Part shown: one piece after another, positions 52,585 to 59,346 of the stretch
How the letters are laid out: each line of letters opens with the position of its first letter
Position numbering within the stretch: the stretch's first letter is position 1
Assembly (NCBI RefSeq): GCF_037940415.1
Contig: NZ_CP149798.1
Location: forward strand, 3,775,001-3,839,000
Direction of reading: 5' to 3'
DNA: 64,000 bases
Origin: Streptomyces sp. f51
GTDB lineage: Bacteria > Actinomycetota > Actinomycetes > Streptomycetales > Streptomycetaceae
Made by a program: the position numbers and the translations under genes
The notes under the pieces: model-generated
Told to the model about the DNA's origin: nothing
Seen by the model: only the letters and a program-made list of their open reading frames with translations
The model's database searches: none

Positions 52585-52737
52585 CTAGGGTGCGGTCGTG
52601 TACGCGGAGGGCGGGGAGGCGGGGGCCCGATCGGCGGCTCTGGCCGGGCCGATGTTCGCCGCGGTGACCAGGGCGGCGACCGCGACGAGGGCGGCGAGCA
52701 ACCCCCTGGAGTAGCGCGCGGAAATACGTCGGAGCAC
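52585..52737 (-). CDS. 50-residue exported peptide precursor, putative signal peptide pheromone
   Basis: Small gene, below common length cut-offs, read directly: GTG at 52737 with GAGG 5 nt upstream, TAG at 52585. The product has a classical Sec signal: basic MLRRISARYSR, hydrophobic GLLAALVAVAALVTAANI, polar c-region ending ARA. Cleavage after ARA would leave the 16-residue peptide ADRAPASPPSAYTTAP. Size and layout match Phr/PapR-type pro-peptides of Firmicutes. It is divergent from an XRE-TPR regulator, the receptor architecture of such peptides, with a palindrome between them. A small secreted protein of other purpose is the alternative; no homology search was possible. Confidence 0.6.
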   Translation of the reverse strand: MLRRISARYSRGLLAALVAVAALVTAANIGPARAADRAPASPPSAYTTAP

Positions 52738-52762
52738 GGTGACCTCGCAACAACAGCGGCGT

Positions 52763-52790
52763 ATTAAGCAGGCTTAATCCGGCGCTTAAC
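52763..52790. promoter_or_regulatory. Palindromic operator candidate between peptide and XRE-TPR genes
   Basis: ATTAAGC-AG-GCTTAAT (52763-52778) is a perfect 16-bp inverted repeat, and a further GCTTAA half-site follows 12 bp later (52784-52789). On the minus strand GTTAAG and TAATAC are 18 bp apart and could be the -35 and -10 of the peptide gene, with the palindrome lying over them. The AT-rich block is isolated in GC-rich DNA. A natural binding site for the neighbouring regulator, by position. Confidence 0.6.
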
Positions 52791-52886
52791 GTAGAGGCTC
52801 CCGGGCTCACATCGCAAGAGGGCCCGAGGCCGGACTGTCACCGGAAGCCGGACCGGCCCAACTCGGCTTGATGGCATGCTTGACCC

Positions 52887-54230
52887 ATGGCGGAGCGGGA
52901 CGACCCTGAGATCATCGGGCGCAGGGTGCAACAGCTGCGCACAGAACGAGGCCTGACGCAGCGACAGCTCGCGGAACCGGTGTACACACCCGCGTACATC
53001 TCCACCCTGGAGGCGGGCCGCGTGAGGGCCTCCGAGTCCGCGCTGCGGCACATCGCCGGCCGTCTCGGAGTCGCGTACGAGGAGTTGGCGACGGGACGGC
53101 CCGCCCATCTCGCCGTCGACCTGCGGCTGCGGCTGACGGACGCGCAGCGCACGCTCTCCACCGGAGAGGCCGAGGTGGCCGCGGGGACCTACGCCGCGCT
53201 GCTCGCGGAGGCGGAGGCCCACGGGCTGGTCGCCGAGCAGGCGGCGGCGCTGCTCGGGCTCGGCGAGTGCGCCCTGGACACCGGGGACCTGGAGACGGCG
53301 CAGCGGCGCTTCGAGGAGTCGGAGCAGCGGCTCGGGGACGCGCCGCTGCCGCAGCGGGTGCCCGCCGTGCGCGGCCGGGCGGTCTCCCACTATCTCGCCG
53401 GTGAACTCCGTTACTCCTGCTACCTGTTCGAGTCCACCATCGACGAGCTCAACCGGACGGGGCTGCACGATCCGGAGGCGCTGCTCCTGCTCTACACGGG
53501 TGTCATAGCGCCCTACATGGACATGGGCGCGCACGCACGGGCCGCCCAGGCGGCCGAGTTCGCGCTCGCGCTCGCCCCGCAGGTCCAGGATCCGGCCCTG
53601 GTGGCGCGGATGCACCGGTCGGTGGCCCGGACGATGATCGCCGAGGGCCGCATCGCCGAGGCCGACGTCTCCCTCGCCAAGGCCGCCGAGCTCTACCGCC
53701 AGCTCCAGATCCGCACCGAGCTCGCCAACTGCCACTGGATGCGCGGGTATCTGTACGCCCAGAACGGCGAACTGGAGCGTGCGGAGGACGAGTTGCGCGA
53801 GGCGCAGGCCATGCTCTCCGCGAAGCGGGCCGCGCTGTACACCAGCCAGGTCGCGGTGGAACTGGCCGATGTGCTGCACCGCCGGGGCAAGTCCGAGGAG
53901 GCGGACGGACTGCTGCGGCAGGTGCTCGGGGACCTGAACTCCGAGCGGGGCGCCATCCACGCGGCCGCCGCGCACCGGCTGCTCGGGATCATCGCGGAGG
54001 ACACCCGGGACACCGAGGCGGCCGAGGAGCACTACGTCCGGGCGATGAGCCTGCTGGAGCGGGCGGGCGCGGCGGGCGACCTGGCGGACCTGTGCCGGCT
54101 GCTGGGCGACCTGCTGCGGCGCACCGGCCGGGTGGAAGCGGCCCTGGACGCCTACCGCACGGGCCTCGGCCACCGCACCGCCCCCGGCACGACGACCCTC
54201 GGCCCGGCCCCGGCCCAGCCGCCCCTCTGA
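52887..54230 (+). CDS. XRE-family HTH regulator with C-terminal TPR array
   Basis: 447 aa. Residues about 9-66 form an XRE-type helix-turn-helix: IIGRRVQQLRTERGLTQRQLAEPVYTPAYISTLEAGRVRASESALRHIAGRLGV. From about 100 to 430 there are successive tetratricopeptide-like helix pairs (AAGTYAALLAEAEAHG, AALLGLGECALDTGDLETAQRRFEE, LLGIIAEDTRDTEAAEEHYVRAMSLLERAG, LLGDLLRRTGRVEAALDAYRTGL). HTH plus TPR is the architecture of RRNPP receptors (PlcR, PrgX, NprR) that bind short imported peptides. Streptomyces has other XRE-TPR regulators, so peptide sensing is inference from the divergent 50-aa precursor. CATGCT lies 6 nt before ATG 52887, suggesting a near-leaderless start. Confidence 0.9.
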   Translation: MAERDDPEIIGRRVQQLRTERGLTQRQLAEPVYTPAYISTLEAGRVRASESALRHIAGRLGVAYEELATGRPAHLAVDLRLRLTDAQRTLSTGEAEVAAGTYAALLAEAEAHGLVAEQAAALLGLGECALDTGDLETAQRRFEESEQRLGDAPLPQRVPAVRGRAVSHYLAGELRYSCYLFESTIDELNRTGLHDPEALLLLYTGVIAPYMDMGAHARAAQAAEFALALAPQVQDPALVARMHRSVARTMIAEGRIAEADVSLAKAAELYRQLQIRTELANCHWMRGYLYAQNGELERAEDELREAQAMLSAKRAALYTSQVAVELADVLHRRGKSEEADGLLRQVLGDLNSERGAIHAAAAHRLLGIIAEDTRDTEAAEEHYVRAMSLLERAGAAGDLADLCRLLGDLLRRTGRVEAALDAYRTGLGHRTAPGTTTLGPAPAQPPL

Positions 54231-54241
54231 GGCGCCAGGCC

Positions 54242-54943
54242 CTAGGGCGAGCCGGACGTTCCCGAGCCCGCCCTCGCCGTGCCGCCGTTCGACGACGCGG
54301 GAGGGGCGGCGGGGGGCGAGGCGTTGACCGAGGGCCTGATCTCCACCGTCGAGCCCAGGGCGAGCCGCTCGTACAGCTGCTTGGCGTCGGCCAGGTCCAG
54401 GCCGATCCAGCCGTCGGCCGGGTTGGAGAAGCTCTGGCCGCCGGAGCTCAGGGATCCGACGTAGTCCGTCGTGCCGTCGGGCGCGGTCAGTTCGACCACC
54501 CAGGACGCCTTGAAGGTGTAGCCGCCGCCGAAGCCGACCGTCCTGGAGGAGATCTTCCTGACCGTCTCCTTCGCGCTGACCGTCGTCCGGACCGTCGGCA
54601 TGGATCCGGGCAGGCTGTCGGAGTGGAGCGTCAGGCGGTGTCCGGCCACGGAGATCACCCGCTTGCCCAGATCGATCGTGGCGTCCGGCGGTGCCACCGG
54701 CGGGCTGGCACTGACGGTGGGGCTCGCGGCCGGCGGAGACTGGTGCCGTGCGGTGCCGCCCGGGCTCGTCAGGGCGGCGAGGGCCAGCGCCCCCGCGACG
54801 CAGGCGCCGGCCGCGGTCCACGCCGTACGGCGGCGCCGCCGGCGGCCCGTCGCCCGGCCGCGGATCTCCGCACCGGTCAGCGCCGGAGGCCGCTCCGCCT
54901 CGTCCGCCAACTCGCGCAGCGCGGAGGTGAGTTCATCGGACAC
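54242..54943 (-). CDS. Membrane anti-sigma-like protein with inactive L,D-transpeptidase-like outer domain
   Basis: 233 aa. Residues 1-39 are cytoplasmic, ending in Arg-Arg-Arg-Arg-Arg-Arg before one membrane helix (about 41-60); no zinc-binding His/Cys motif is present. A Pro/Ala/Ser linker (about 61-88) leads to a YkuD-like domain (about 90-204). It matches the neighbouring L,D-transpeptidase: SRTVGFGGGY here against SRSVGFGDAY there, and ADGWIGLDLADAKQLYERL here against THGCVGLATGGPAKRFFDEV there. The catalytic His-Gly-Cys is therefore Asp-Gly-Trp (177-179), a dead active site. It overlaps the ECF sigma gene by 11 nt (GTG 54943 with GGAGG upstream), so it is probably that sigma factor's membrane partner and sensor. 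Confidence 0.75.
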   Translation of the reverse strand: MSDELTSALRELADEAERPPALTGAEIRGRATGRRRRRRTAWTAAGACVAGALALAALTSPGGTARHQSPPAASPTVSASPPVAPPDATIDLGKRVISVAGHRLTLHSDSLPGSMPTVRTTVSAKETVRKISSRTVGFGGGYTFKASWVVELTAPDGTTDYVGSLSSGGQSFSNPADGWIGLDLADAKQLYERLALGSTVEIRPSVNASPPAAPPASSNGGTARAGSGTSGSP

Positions 54944-55526
54944 GGTTGTCCTCCCACTCCCCCTTGCCCGGCGTGCGCACGGAGCCCGGTGCGCCCACGG
55001 AGTCCGCGGTGGGCACGGGGCCCGCGGCGCGCGCGGGGCCGGTCAGGTCCACCGGATCCTCCGAGAGCACCAGCGCCAGCGCCGCCCGGCCCCGTGAGAG
55101 CCGGGCCTTGACCGTGCCGACGGGGGCACCGGTTTCGGAGGCTACCTGCTCGACACTCAAGTCGCACAGATGGTGCAGAACGATCGCCATCCGCTGCGCC
55201 TCGGGCAAGGTGCGCAGCGCGGCCACGAGCGCGGTGCGCTCGGGCCCCGGGCCCGGGGCGTGGTCGGCCGGCGCGGTGCGCCGCACCAACTCCAGCCAGC
55301 GGCGGGCCCGGCGCCAGCGGCTCACCGCGAGCCGGGTCGCCACGGTCCGTATCCACGCCTCGGGAGCACCGTCGGCGAGGAACTCCCGGCGCCGGTCCCA
55401 GGCGCGGACGAACGCCTCCTGCACGACGTCCTGCGCCTCGCCGTGATCCCCCGTGAACGCGTAGAGCTGGCCGGTCAGACGGGGGAACGCGCTCGCGTAG
55501 AACGCGTCGAACTCCTCCTCGGTCAT
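54933..55526 (-). CDS. ECF RNA polymerase sigma factor, SigE-type family
   Basis: 197 aa. Sigma region 2 (about 5-75) with LYAFTGDHGEAQDVVQEAFVRAWDRR (core-binding and -10 helices), and region 4 (about 100-150) with LRTLPEAQRMAIVLHHLCDLSVEQVASETGAPVGTVKARLSRGRAAL (-35 helix-turn-helix). A 40-residue Pro/Ser/Gly tail follows. ATG 55526 is the only plausible start; a reading to 56951 crosses other genes. The stop codon lies inside the start of the anti-sigma-like gene. Divergent from an L,D-transpeptidase gene 111 bp away, so that gene is the obvious regulon member. Confidence 0.92.
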   Translation of the reverse strand: MTEEEFDAFYASAFPRLTGQLYAFTGDHGEAQDVVQEAFVRAWDRRREFLADGAPEAWIRTVATRLAVSRWRRARRWLELVRRTAPADHAPGPGPERTALVAALRTLPEAQRMAIVLHHLCDLSVEQVASETGAPVGTVKARLSRGRAALALVLSEDPVDLTGPARAAGPVPTADSVGAPGSVRTPGKGEWEDNRVR

Positions 55527-55566
55527 GCCCTCCGCCCGACTCTCCGCGGATTCCCCGGGCGGGTGC

Positions 55567-55593
55567 AACCGGACGGCCCCCGCCGCGCGTACA
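55567..55593 (+). promoter_or_regulatory. Candidate ECF-sigma promoter of the L,D-transpeptidase gene
   Basis: AACC (55567-55570) and CGTACA (55588-55593) are 17 bp apart, the AAC/CGT spacing of ECF-dependent promoters, 44 bp before the L,D-transpeptidase ATG. It is a plausible target of the sigma factor encoded on the other strand. Confidence 0.4.
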
Positions 55594-55637
55594 GGCCCCG
55601 TACGTCGCACATCGGGACACACCACAGGGGGATCAGG

Positions 55638-56576
55638 ATGACCATGGGACGGAGAGGCGGCCGGGGCCGGGCGGTCCGCGCCTGGAGCGCGGCGGCCTTG
55701 TGCGCGCTGCTCGCCGGGTGCTCGGCGCAGGCGGTGGCCGACGGCGGGGGCGGCGGAAGGGGACCGGGGGGCGGGACGGCCGCGACCGGCACCGCCGCGG
55801 CGCGGCCGAAGCCCTCCACCACACCGCCGGAGCCGCTGCCGGGCGCGCACGTCAACATCGCCGACGGGCAGACCGTGGGCGTCGGCATGCCGGTCTCGGT
55901 GACTTTCGACCGGCCGGTGCCCGTGGCCGAACGGGCGCACGTGGAAAGGCAGTTGAAGGTGTCCGCGAAGGTCGAGGGCTCCTGGGGGTGGGTCAAGGAC
56001 CGTAACCTCGCCGACGGGCAGCGCGTCGACTTCCGGCCCCGTACGTACTGGAAGCCCGGAACGGCGGTAACCGTCCGGGCCGGAGCCGGAATCACTAGGC
56101 ATTTCACGGTGGGCCGCTCCCTCGTCGCCACAGTGGATGTCCGTACACACTTCATGACGCTCGAAACGGCCGGATCGTCTCGCCGCGTCCCGATCACCGC
56201 CGGCGCGCCGGGGATGGACACCTGGAACGGCACGATGGTCGTCTCCGACAAGGCGTCCAAGGTGTTCATGGACTCCCGCTCGGTCGGCTTCGGTGACGCG
56301 TACGCGGATTACTACTACTACGCCGTCCACCTCACCGCCTCGGGCACCTATCTCCACCAGAACCCGAAGGCGAACATCTACGGCGGCCGGCAGAACGTCA
56401 CGCACGGCTGTGTCGGACTCGCCACCGGCGGTCCCGCGAAGCGGTTCTTCGACGAGGTGATCCCCGGCGACGTCGTCAAGGTCGTCGGCTCCCGGGACAC
56501 GGTCGCCGTCGGCAACGGCTACGGCGACTGGAACCTCGACTGGGACCAGTGGCGGGCCACGAGCGCCCTCCACTGA
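55638..56576 (+). CDS. Lipoprotein L,D-transpeptidase (YkuD, Ig-like domain)
   Basis: 312 aa. A lipobox LLAGC ends the signal peptide (Cys 28), so it is membrane-anchored outside. After a Gly/Ala/Thr spacer comes an Ig-like domain (about 70-160). The catalytic YkuD domain (about 163-280) follows with HLTASGTYLH and the active-site NVTHGCVGLATGG (HGC 256-258, Cys nucleophile). It forms 3-3 peptidoglycan cross-links or attaches proteins using tetrapeptide stems, which in Streptomyces dominate apical and stress-related wall. ATG 55638. Its partner genes are the divergent sigma factor and the pseudo-transpeptidase protein. Confidence 0.93.
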   Translation: MTMGRRGGRGRAVRAWSAAALCALLAGCSAQAVADGGGGGRGPGGGTAATGTAAARPKPSTTPPEPLPGAHVNIADGQTVGVGMPVSVTFDRPVPVAERAHVERQLKVSAKVEGSWGWVKDRNLADGQRVDFRPRTYWKPGTAVTVRAGAGITRHFTVGRSLVATVDVRTHFMTLETAGSSRRVPITAGAPGMDTWNGTMVVSDKASKVFMDSRSVGFGDAYADYYYYAVHLTASGTYLHQNPKANIYGGRQNVTHGCVGLATGGPAKRFFDEVIPGDVVKVVGSRDTVAVGNGYGDWNLDWDQWRATSALH

Positions 56577-56992
56577 CGGACGTCCCCGCCCGGCGGCCCC
56601 GAGCCGCGGTTCCGGAGCACCGGCGGCCGGGTCCATTCCCGGCTCCACCTGGGCTGAGCGCGGGGCGCGACAGGGGGGCGCGCGGGCGTACGCCCCCTTG
56701 TGGCGCCCCTGTCCCGGCGGGCCGGCGGCCCCGGCCGGGCCCGCGGGACGCGTCGGGGAGGCTTGTCCGGTCCCCGACAGGCTCGCCCGGCGGACGCCCC
56801 CGCGCACCGGAAAGATCGCGGAACCGACACCCCGACTGCTGACCTCGGGGAACGCGCGGCCGGGCGGGCGGGGACCGGACGAGAGGGTGCGCGGCCGCCG
56901 TGATCCGTAGTCCTCAGGGTGGCCGAGTCGGAGCGGGATCGAGACCATCAAGCCCTACCGCCCGCCGGAATAGGGCCCATACTGGAATCACG
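56577..56992. other. 416-bp gap without a recognised gene
   Basis: No convincing ORF: short readings in several frames are Arg/Pro/Gly-rich, shadow-like and without ribosome sites. It contains one good hairpin (56669-56713) which may end the L,D-transpeptidase transcript. A short AT-richer promoter-like block stands before the 73-aa gene, with CATACT near 56979-56984. The rest is very GC-rich and unrecognised; a small RNA gene cannot be ruled out. Confidence 0.5.
56669..56713 (+). terminator. Probable terminator after the L,D-transpeptidase gene
   Basis: GACAGGGG...GCGC (from 56669) pairs with GCGCCCCTGTC (ending 56713) with two unpaired bases, over an inner GGGCGTACGCCC palindrome. It lies 93 bp after the stop codon. 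Confidence 0.55.
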
Positions 56993-57214
56993 ATGAGTAA
57001 ATCCTCCGCGCCCCGGCGCCACCTGCCCACCAGCCCCTTCGCTGCACCCGTAGTCCCCGTGGCCAAGGAGTTCAGCCTCGGAGACCGCGTCTCCCACGAC
57101 CAGTACGGCCTGGGCACGATCGTCGGCGTCGAAGAGGGCATCGCGATGCTCGTCGACTTCGGCGCCCGCCAGGTCCGCGTGCTGAGCCCCTACTCCCGAA
57201 TGGACCGGCTCTGA
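56993..57214 (+). CDS. 73-residue Tudor/SH3-like protein, function unknown
   Basis: Residues about 27-65 hold a small beta-barrel pattern: FSLGDRVSHDQYGLGTIVGVEEGIAMLVDFGARQVRVLS. It matches the VxHxxFGxGxVxxV motif found as the C-terminal Tudor-like domain of UvrD/PcrA helicases and CarD-like proteins, which contacts RNA polymerase. This stand-alone version with a basic 20-residue N-terminus could bind RNA polymerase or nucleic acid, but that is inference. ATG 56993 is chosen because the conserved domain is close behind and the upstream reading has no support. Confidence 0.8.
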   Translation: MSKSSAPRRHLPTSPFAAPVVPVAKEFSLGDRVSHDQYGLGTIVGVEEGIAMLVDFGARQVRVLSPYSRMDRL

Positions 57215-57234
57215 CCCGCACCCACTGACACCTC

Positions 57235-57270
57235 CGGCCCGAGGCAGCCGCCCACCGGCTGTCCGGGCCG
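57235..57270. terminator. Two-part hairpin between convergent genes
   Basis: CGGCCCG (57235-57241) pairs with CGGGCCG (57264-57270), and the inner CAGCCG (57245-57250) with CGGCTG (57256-57261), around CCCAC. It stands between the converging 73-aa and lipoprotein genes. Confidence 0.65.
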
Positions 57271-57314
57271 TGGTGTGTCCGGGGGTGCGACGCCCGGGCC
57301 GGGCGCGCCGCTCC

Positions 57315-58160
57315 TCAGCCCTGTGTCGGGGCCGGCGACTTCCCCGCCAGGACGTCCTTGAGCCGGTTGGCGCCCGCCTGGACCGCCTGCTCGGTCGACT
57401 GGTGCTCGGTGCCGGAGAGCCCGCCGTTGGTGAGGGACAGGGCGCTGTCGCCGACCTGCACCGCCGCGAAGTCGAGCGTCAGCGTGTCCGGGTCGCCCTC
57501 CAGCTTGCCGCTCATCGTCACCTGGAGGCCCTGGCGGGCGTCCCCCACATCGGGCAGGTGCGTCGAGACGACCTGGACCGTCTGCCGGTCACCCTTGTTG
57601 TCGACGGCGGTGAACTGGTCGCAGATGTCCGGCAGCGTCGCCAGCCACTTCATCTGGGTGTCGAGGGAGCTCTTCCCGTACGAGGCGACCTCGTAGCGCA
57701 TCTGGGCGTTGTCGGCGCTGTTGTCGAAGCCGGTGACGGCACTGGCGCCCAGCGGTTTGCCCAGCAGGTTCTCCGCGTACAGGCCGTCCAGCAGCTTCTG
57801 GCACTGCTGGGCGTTCCCCTTGTCGGTGATGAAGGCCGACGCGTCGACCTTGCTCTTGAGCAGCGTGTCGTGCCACGCCGCCACACCCTTCGACTCGGCC
57901 CACTGCGACCCCAGGTCGGAGTTGGTGATCAGCGCGGTCTGCGCCTCGGCCTTGGTGAGCACGCGGGGGGAAGAGGAGGGGGAGGGCGAGGCGGCGCCGG
58001 GTTCCTCGGCCACGGGCGAGGCCGGGACCGTGGAGGCGGGGGACGCGGAGGAGTCCGTACGGCCGGAGCCGCTGTCGCCTCCGCCGTTCGAGCAGGCGGC
58101 CGTCGACAGCAGCATCCCCGCGGTCAGGGCGGATGCGAGGAGACAGGACGGACGGATCAT
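57315..58160 (-). CDS. Putative lipoprotein, sensor-domain-like, function unknown
   Basis: 281 aa from ATG 58160, with GGAGG 7 nt upstream. The signal peptide ends in STAAC (Cys near residue 23), a somewhat unusual lipobox; the following Gly/Ser/Ala/Pro linker (about 25-65) is typical of a tethered lipoprotein. The soluble part (about 70-275) resembles actinobacterial PknH-like sensor-type lipoproteins: alternating helices and strands with one Cys pair (QQCQKLLDG and DICDQF, about 120 and 185). Its ligand and role are unknown, and no partner is adjacent. Confidence 0.75.
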   Translation of the reverse strand: MIRPSCLLASALTAGMLLSTAACSNGGGDSGSGRTDSSASPASTVPASPVAEEPGAASPSPSSSPRVLTKAEAQTALITNSDLGSQWAESKGVAAWHDTLLKSKVDASAFITDKGNAQQCQKLLDGLYAENLLGKPLGASAVTGFDNSADNAQMRYEVASYGKSSLDTQMKWLATLPDICDQFTAVDNKGDRQTVQVVSTHLPDVGDARQGLQVTMSGKLEGDPDTLTLDFAAVQVGDSALSLTNGGLSGTEHQSTEQAVQAGANRLKDVLAGKSPAPTQG

Positions 58161-58360
58161 GCGAGGGCCTCCCGAGGACGGTCCCGAGGTCGGGCTGTGT
58201 CCCTCCACGCCACCACCGGCCACGGCCCCCCACCAGCGCACCGGTCCGTCCGGGTGAGTGCGGCGCGCGGACGCCACCGGTCGTCCGCCGGGTGATCCCG
58301 TCCGGCACCGGCCGGGATCTGCCAGAGTGGAAGGTGATGCATGCGCTCCAGGGAAGCACC

Positions 58361-58675
58361 ATGAGCCCCACCGACCGGTTCGAGGACGACGACTACCCCG
58401 CCTACACGATGGGTCGTGCGGCCGAGCTGATCGGCGCCACCCCCGCGTTTCTGCGGGCCGTCGGGGAGGCCGCGCTGATCACGCCGCTGCGCTCCGACGG
58501 CGGCCACCGCCGCTACTCGCGCAACCAGCTCAGGCTCGCGGCCCGCGCCCGGGACCTCGTCGACCAGGGCACGCCCGTCGAGGCCGCTTGCAGAATCGTC
58601 ACGCTGGAGGACTCCCTCGACGAGGCCCTGCGGATCAACGCGGAGCTGCGCGGTTCGACACCGCAGGACGCCTGA
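58361..58675 (+). CDS. Small MerR-family DNA-binding protein
   Basis: 104 aa (ATG 58361 with AGGGA upstream; ATG 58337 adds 8 residues). A single winged helix of MerR type covers about 12-80: YTMGRAAELIGATPAFLRAVGEAALITPLRSDGGHRRYSRNQLRLAARARDLVDQG. There is no effector domain and no metal cysteines, so it is closer to short excisionase/BldC-like MerR proteins than to classic inducible MerR. It stands upstream of the cold-shock gene, separated by 278 bp, and probably regulates something else. Confidence 0.88.
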   Translation: MSPTDRFEDDDYPAYTMGRAAELIGATPAFLRAVGEAALITPLRSDGGHRRYSRNQLRLAARARDLVDQGTPVEAACRIVTLEDSLDEALRINAELRGSTPQDA

Positions 58676-58953
58676 ACCGGCCGCAGGACCCCGGTGGGGG
58701 CGGCTTCCCGGCGCCCCGCGGATATCTGCACCGGCCGATACAGAATTTGCTGCACGGGCCCGCGAGGTTTTGATATTCCCCGTGGCGGGGTGAGATAGTG
58801 CGCCCGCTTCGGGACGCCTGGCGTGCTACTGTCGATTTCAGTTGCAGTTGTGGTTCCCAAAGATTTTCCGGTGCATTCCGGTTGGGGCTTCATTGCGGCA
58901 GCGCGGGTTCACGAGGTGTGGATCTGCGAGCTTAGCCCCGAAGGAGATTTGAC
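58676..58953 (+). promoter_or_regulatory. 278-bp upstream region of the cold-shock gene
   Basis: An AT-richer block from about 58735 on, with TACTGT at about 58826-58831 as a plausible -10, which would give an untranslated leader of roughly 115 nt. Cold-shock genes of the cspA type are often controlled through such long 5' leaders. AAGGAG ends 7 nt before the ATG at 58954. Secondary structure was not computed. Confidence 0.45.
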
Positions 58954-59157
58954 ATGGCTACTGGCACCGTGAAGTGGTTCAACGCGGAAAAGGGCTTCGG
59001 CTTCATCGAGCAGGACGGCGGCGGCGCCGACGTCTTCGCCCACTACTCGAACATCGCCACCTCTGGCTTCCGTGAGCTTCAGGAAGGCCAGAAGGTGACC
59101 TTCGACGTCACGCAGGGCCAGAAGGGCCCGCAGGCGGAGAACATCGTCCCCGCCTAG
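58954..59157 (+). CDS. Cold-shock protein, CspA family
   Basis: 67 aa, the standard CspA length. RNA chaperone OB-fold with RNP1 KGFGFIEQ (about 16-23) and RNP2 DVFAHYS (about 29-35). It opens structured mRNA in the cytoplasm. ATG 58954 with AAGGAG at ideal distance. The ORF is followed by a very strong hairpin, giving a single-gene, highly expressed unit typical of actinobacterial csp genes. Confidence 0.96.
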   Translation: MATGTVKWFNAEKGFGFIEQDGGGADVFAHYSNIATSGFRELQEGQKVTFDVTQGQKGPQAENIVPA

Positions 59158-59169
59158 TCCGGGACACCG

Positions 59170-59211
59170 GATGGCCGGCGTTCGCACCTCGCGGTGCGAG
59201 CGCCGGCCATC
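59170..59211 (+). terminator. Terminator after the cold-shock gene
   Basis: Nineteen-bp stem (59170-59188 with 59193-59211) with one G-T pair and a TCGC loop, followed by TGTATTTA. This is the only terminator of the window with a near T-rich tail. Confidence 0.85.
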
Positions 59212-59346
59212 TGTATTTACGGTCATTGAAATTGCGATGAATTTTCGGTGCCTGTTCCCTTTTTCGGCGACGCTAAACCCGGGCCACGCGGGCCGTGTTA
59301 CCGCACCGCATGGACCGCCCGGTTACCGCACGCCCGCACCGCCCGG

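Noticed and set aside
58133..58360. Extension of the MerR protein upstream to 58133
   Set aside because: The upstream codons overlap the lipoprotein gene start on the other strand and give an Arg/Pro-rich segment without homology; ATG 58361 (or 58337) fits the family.
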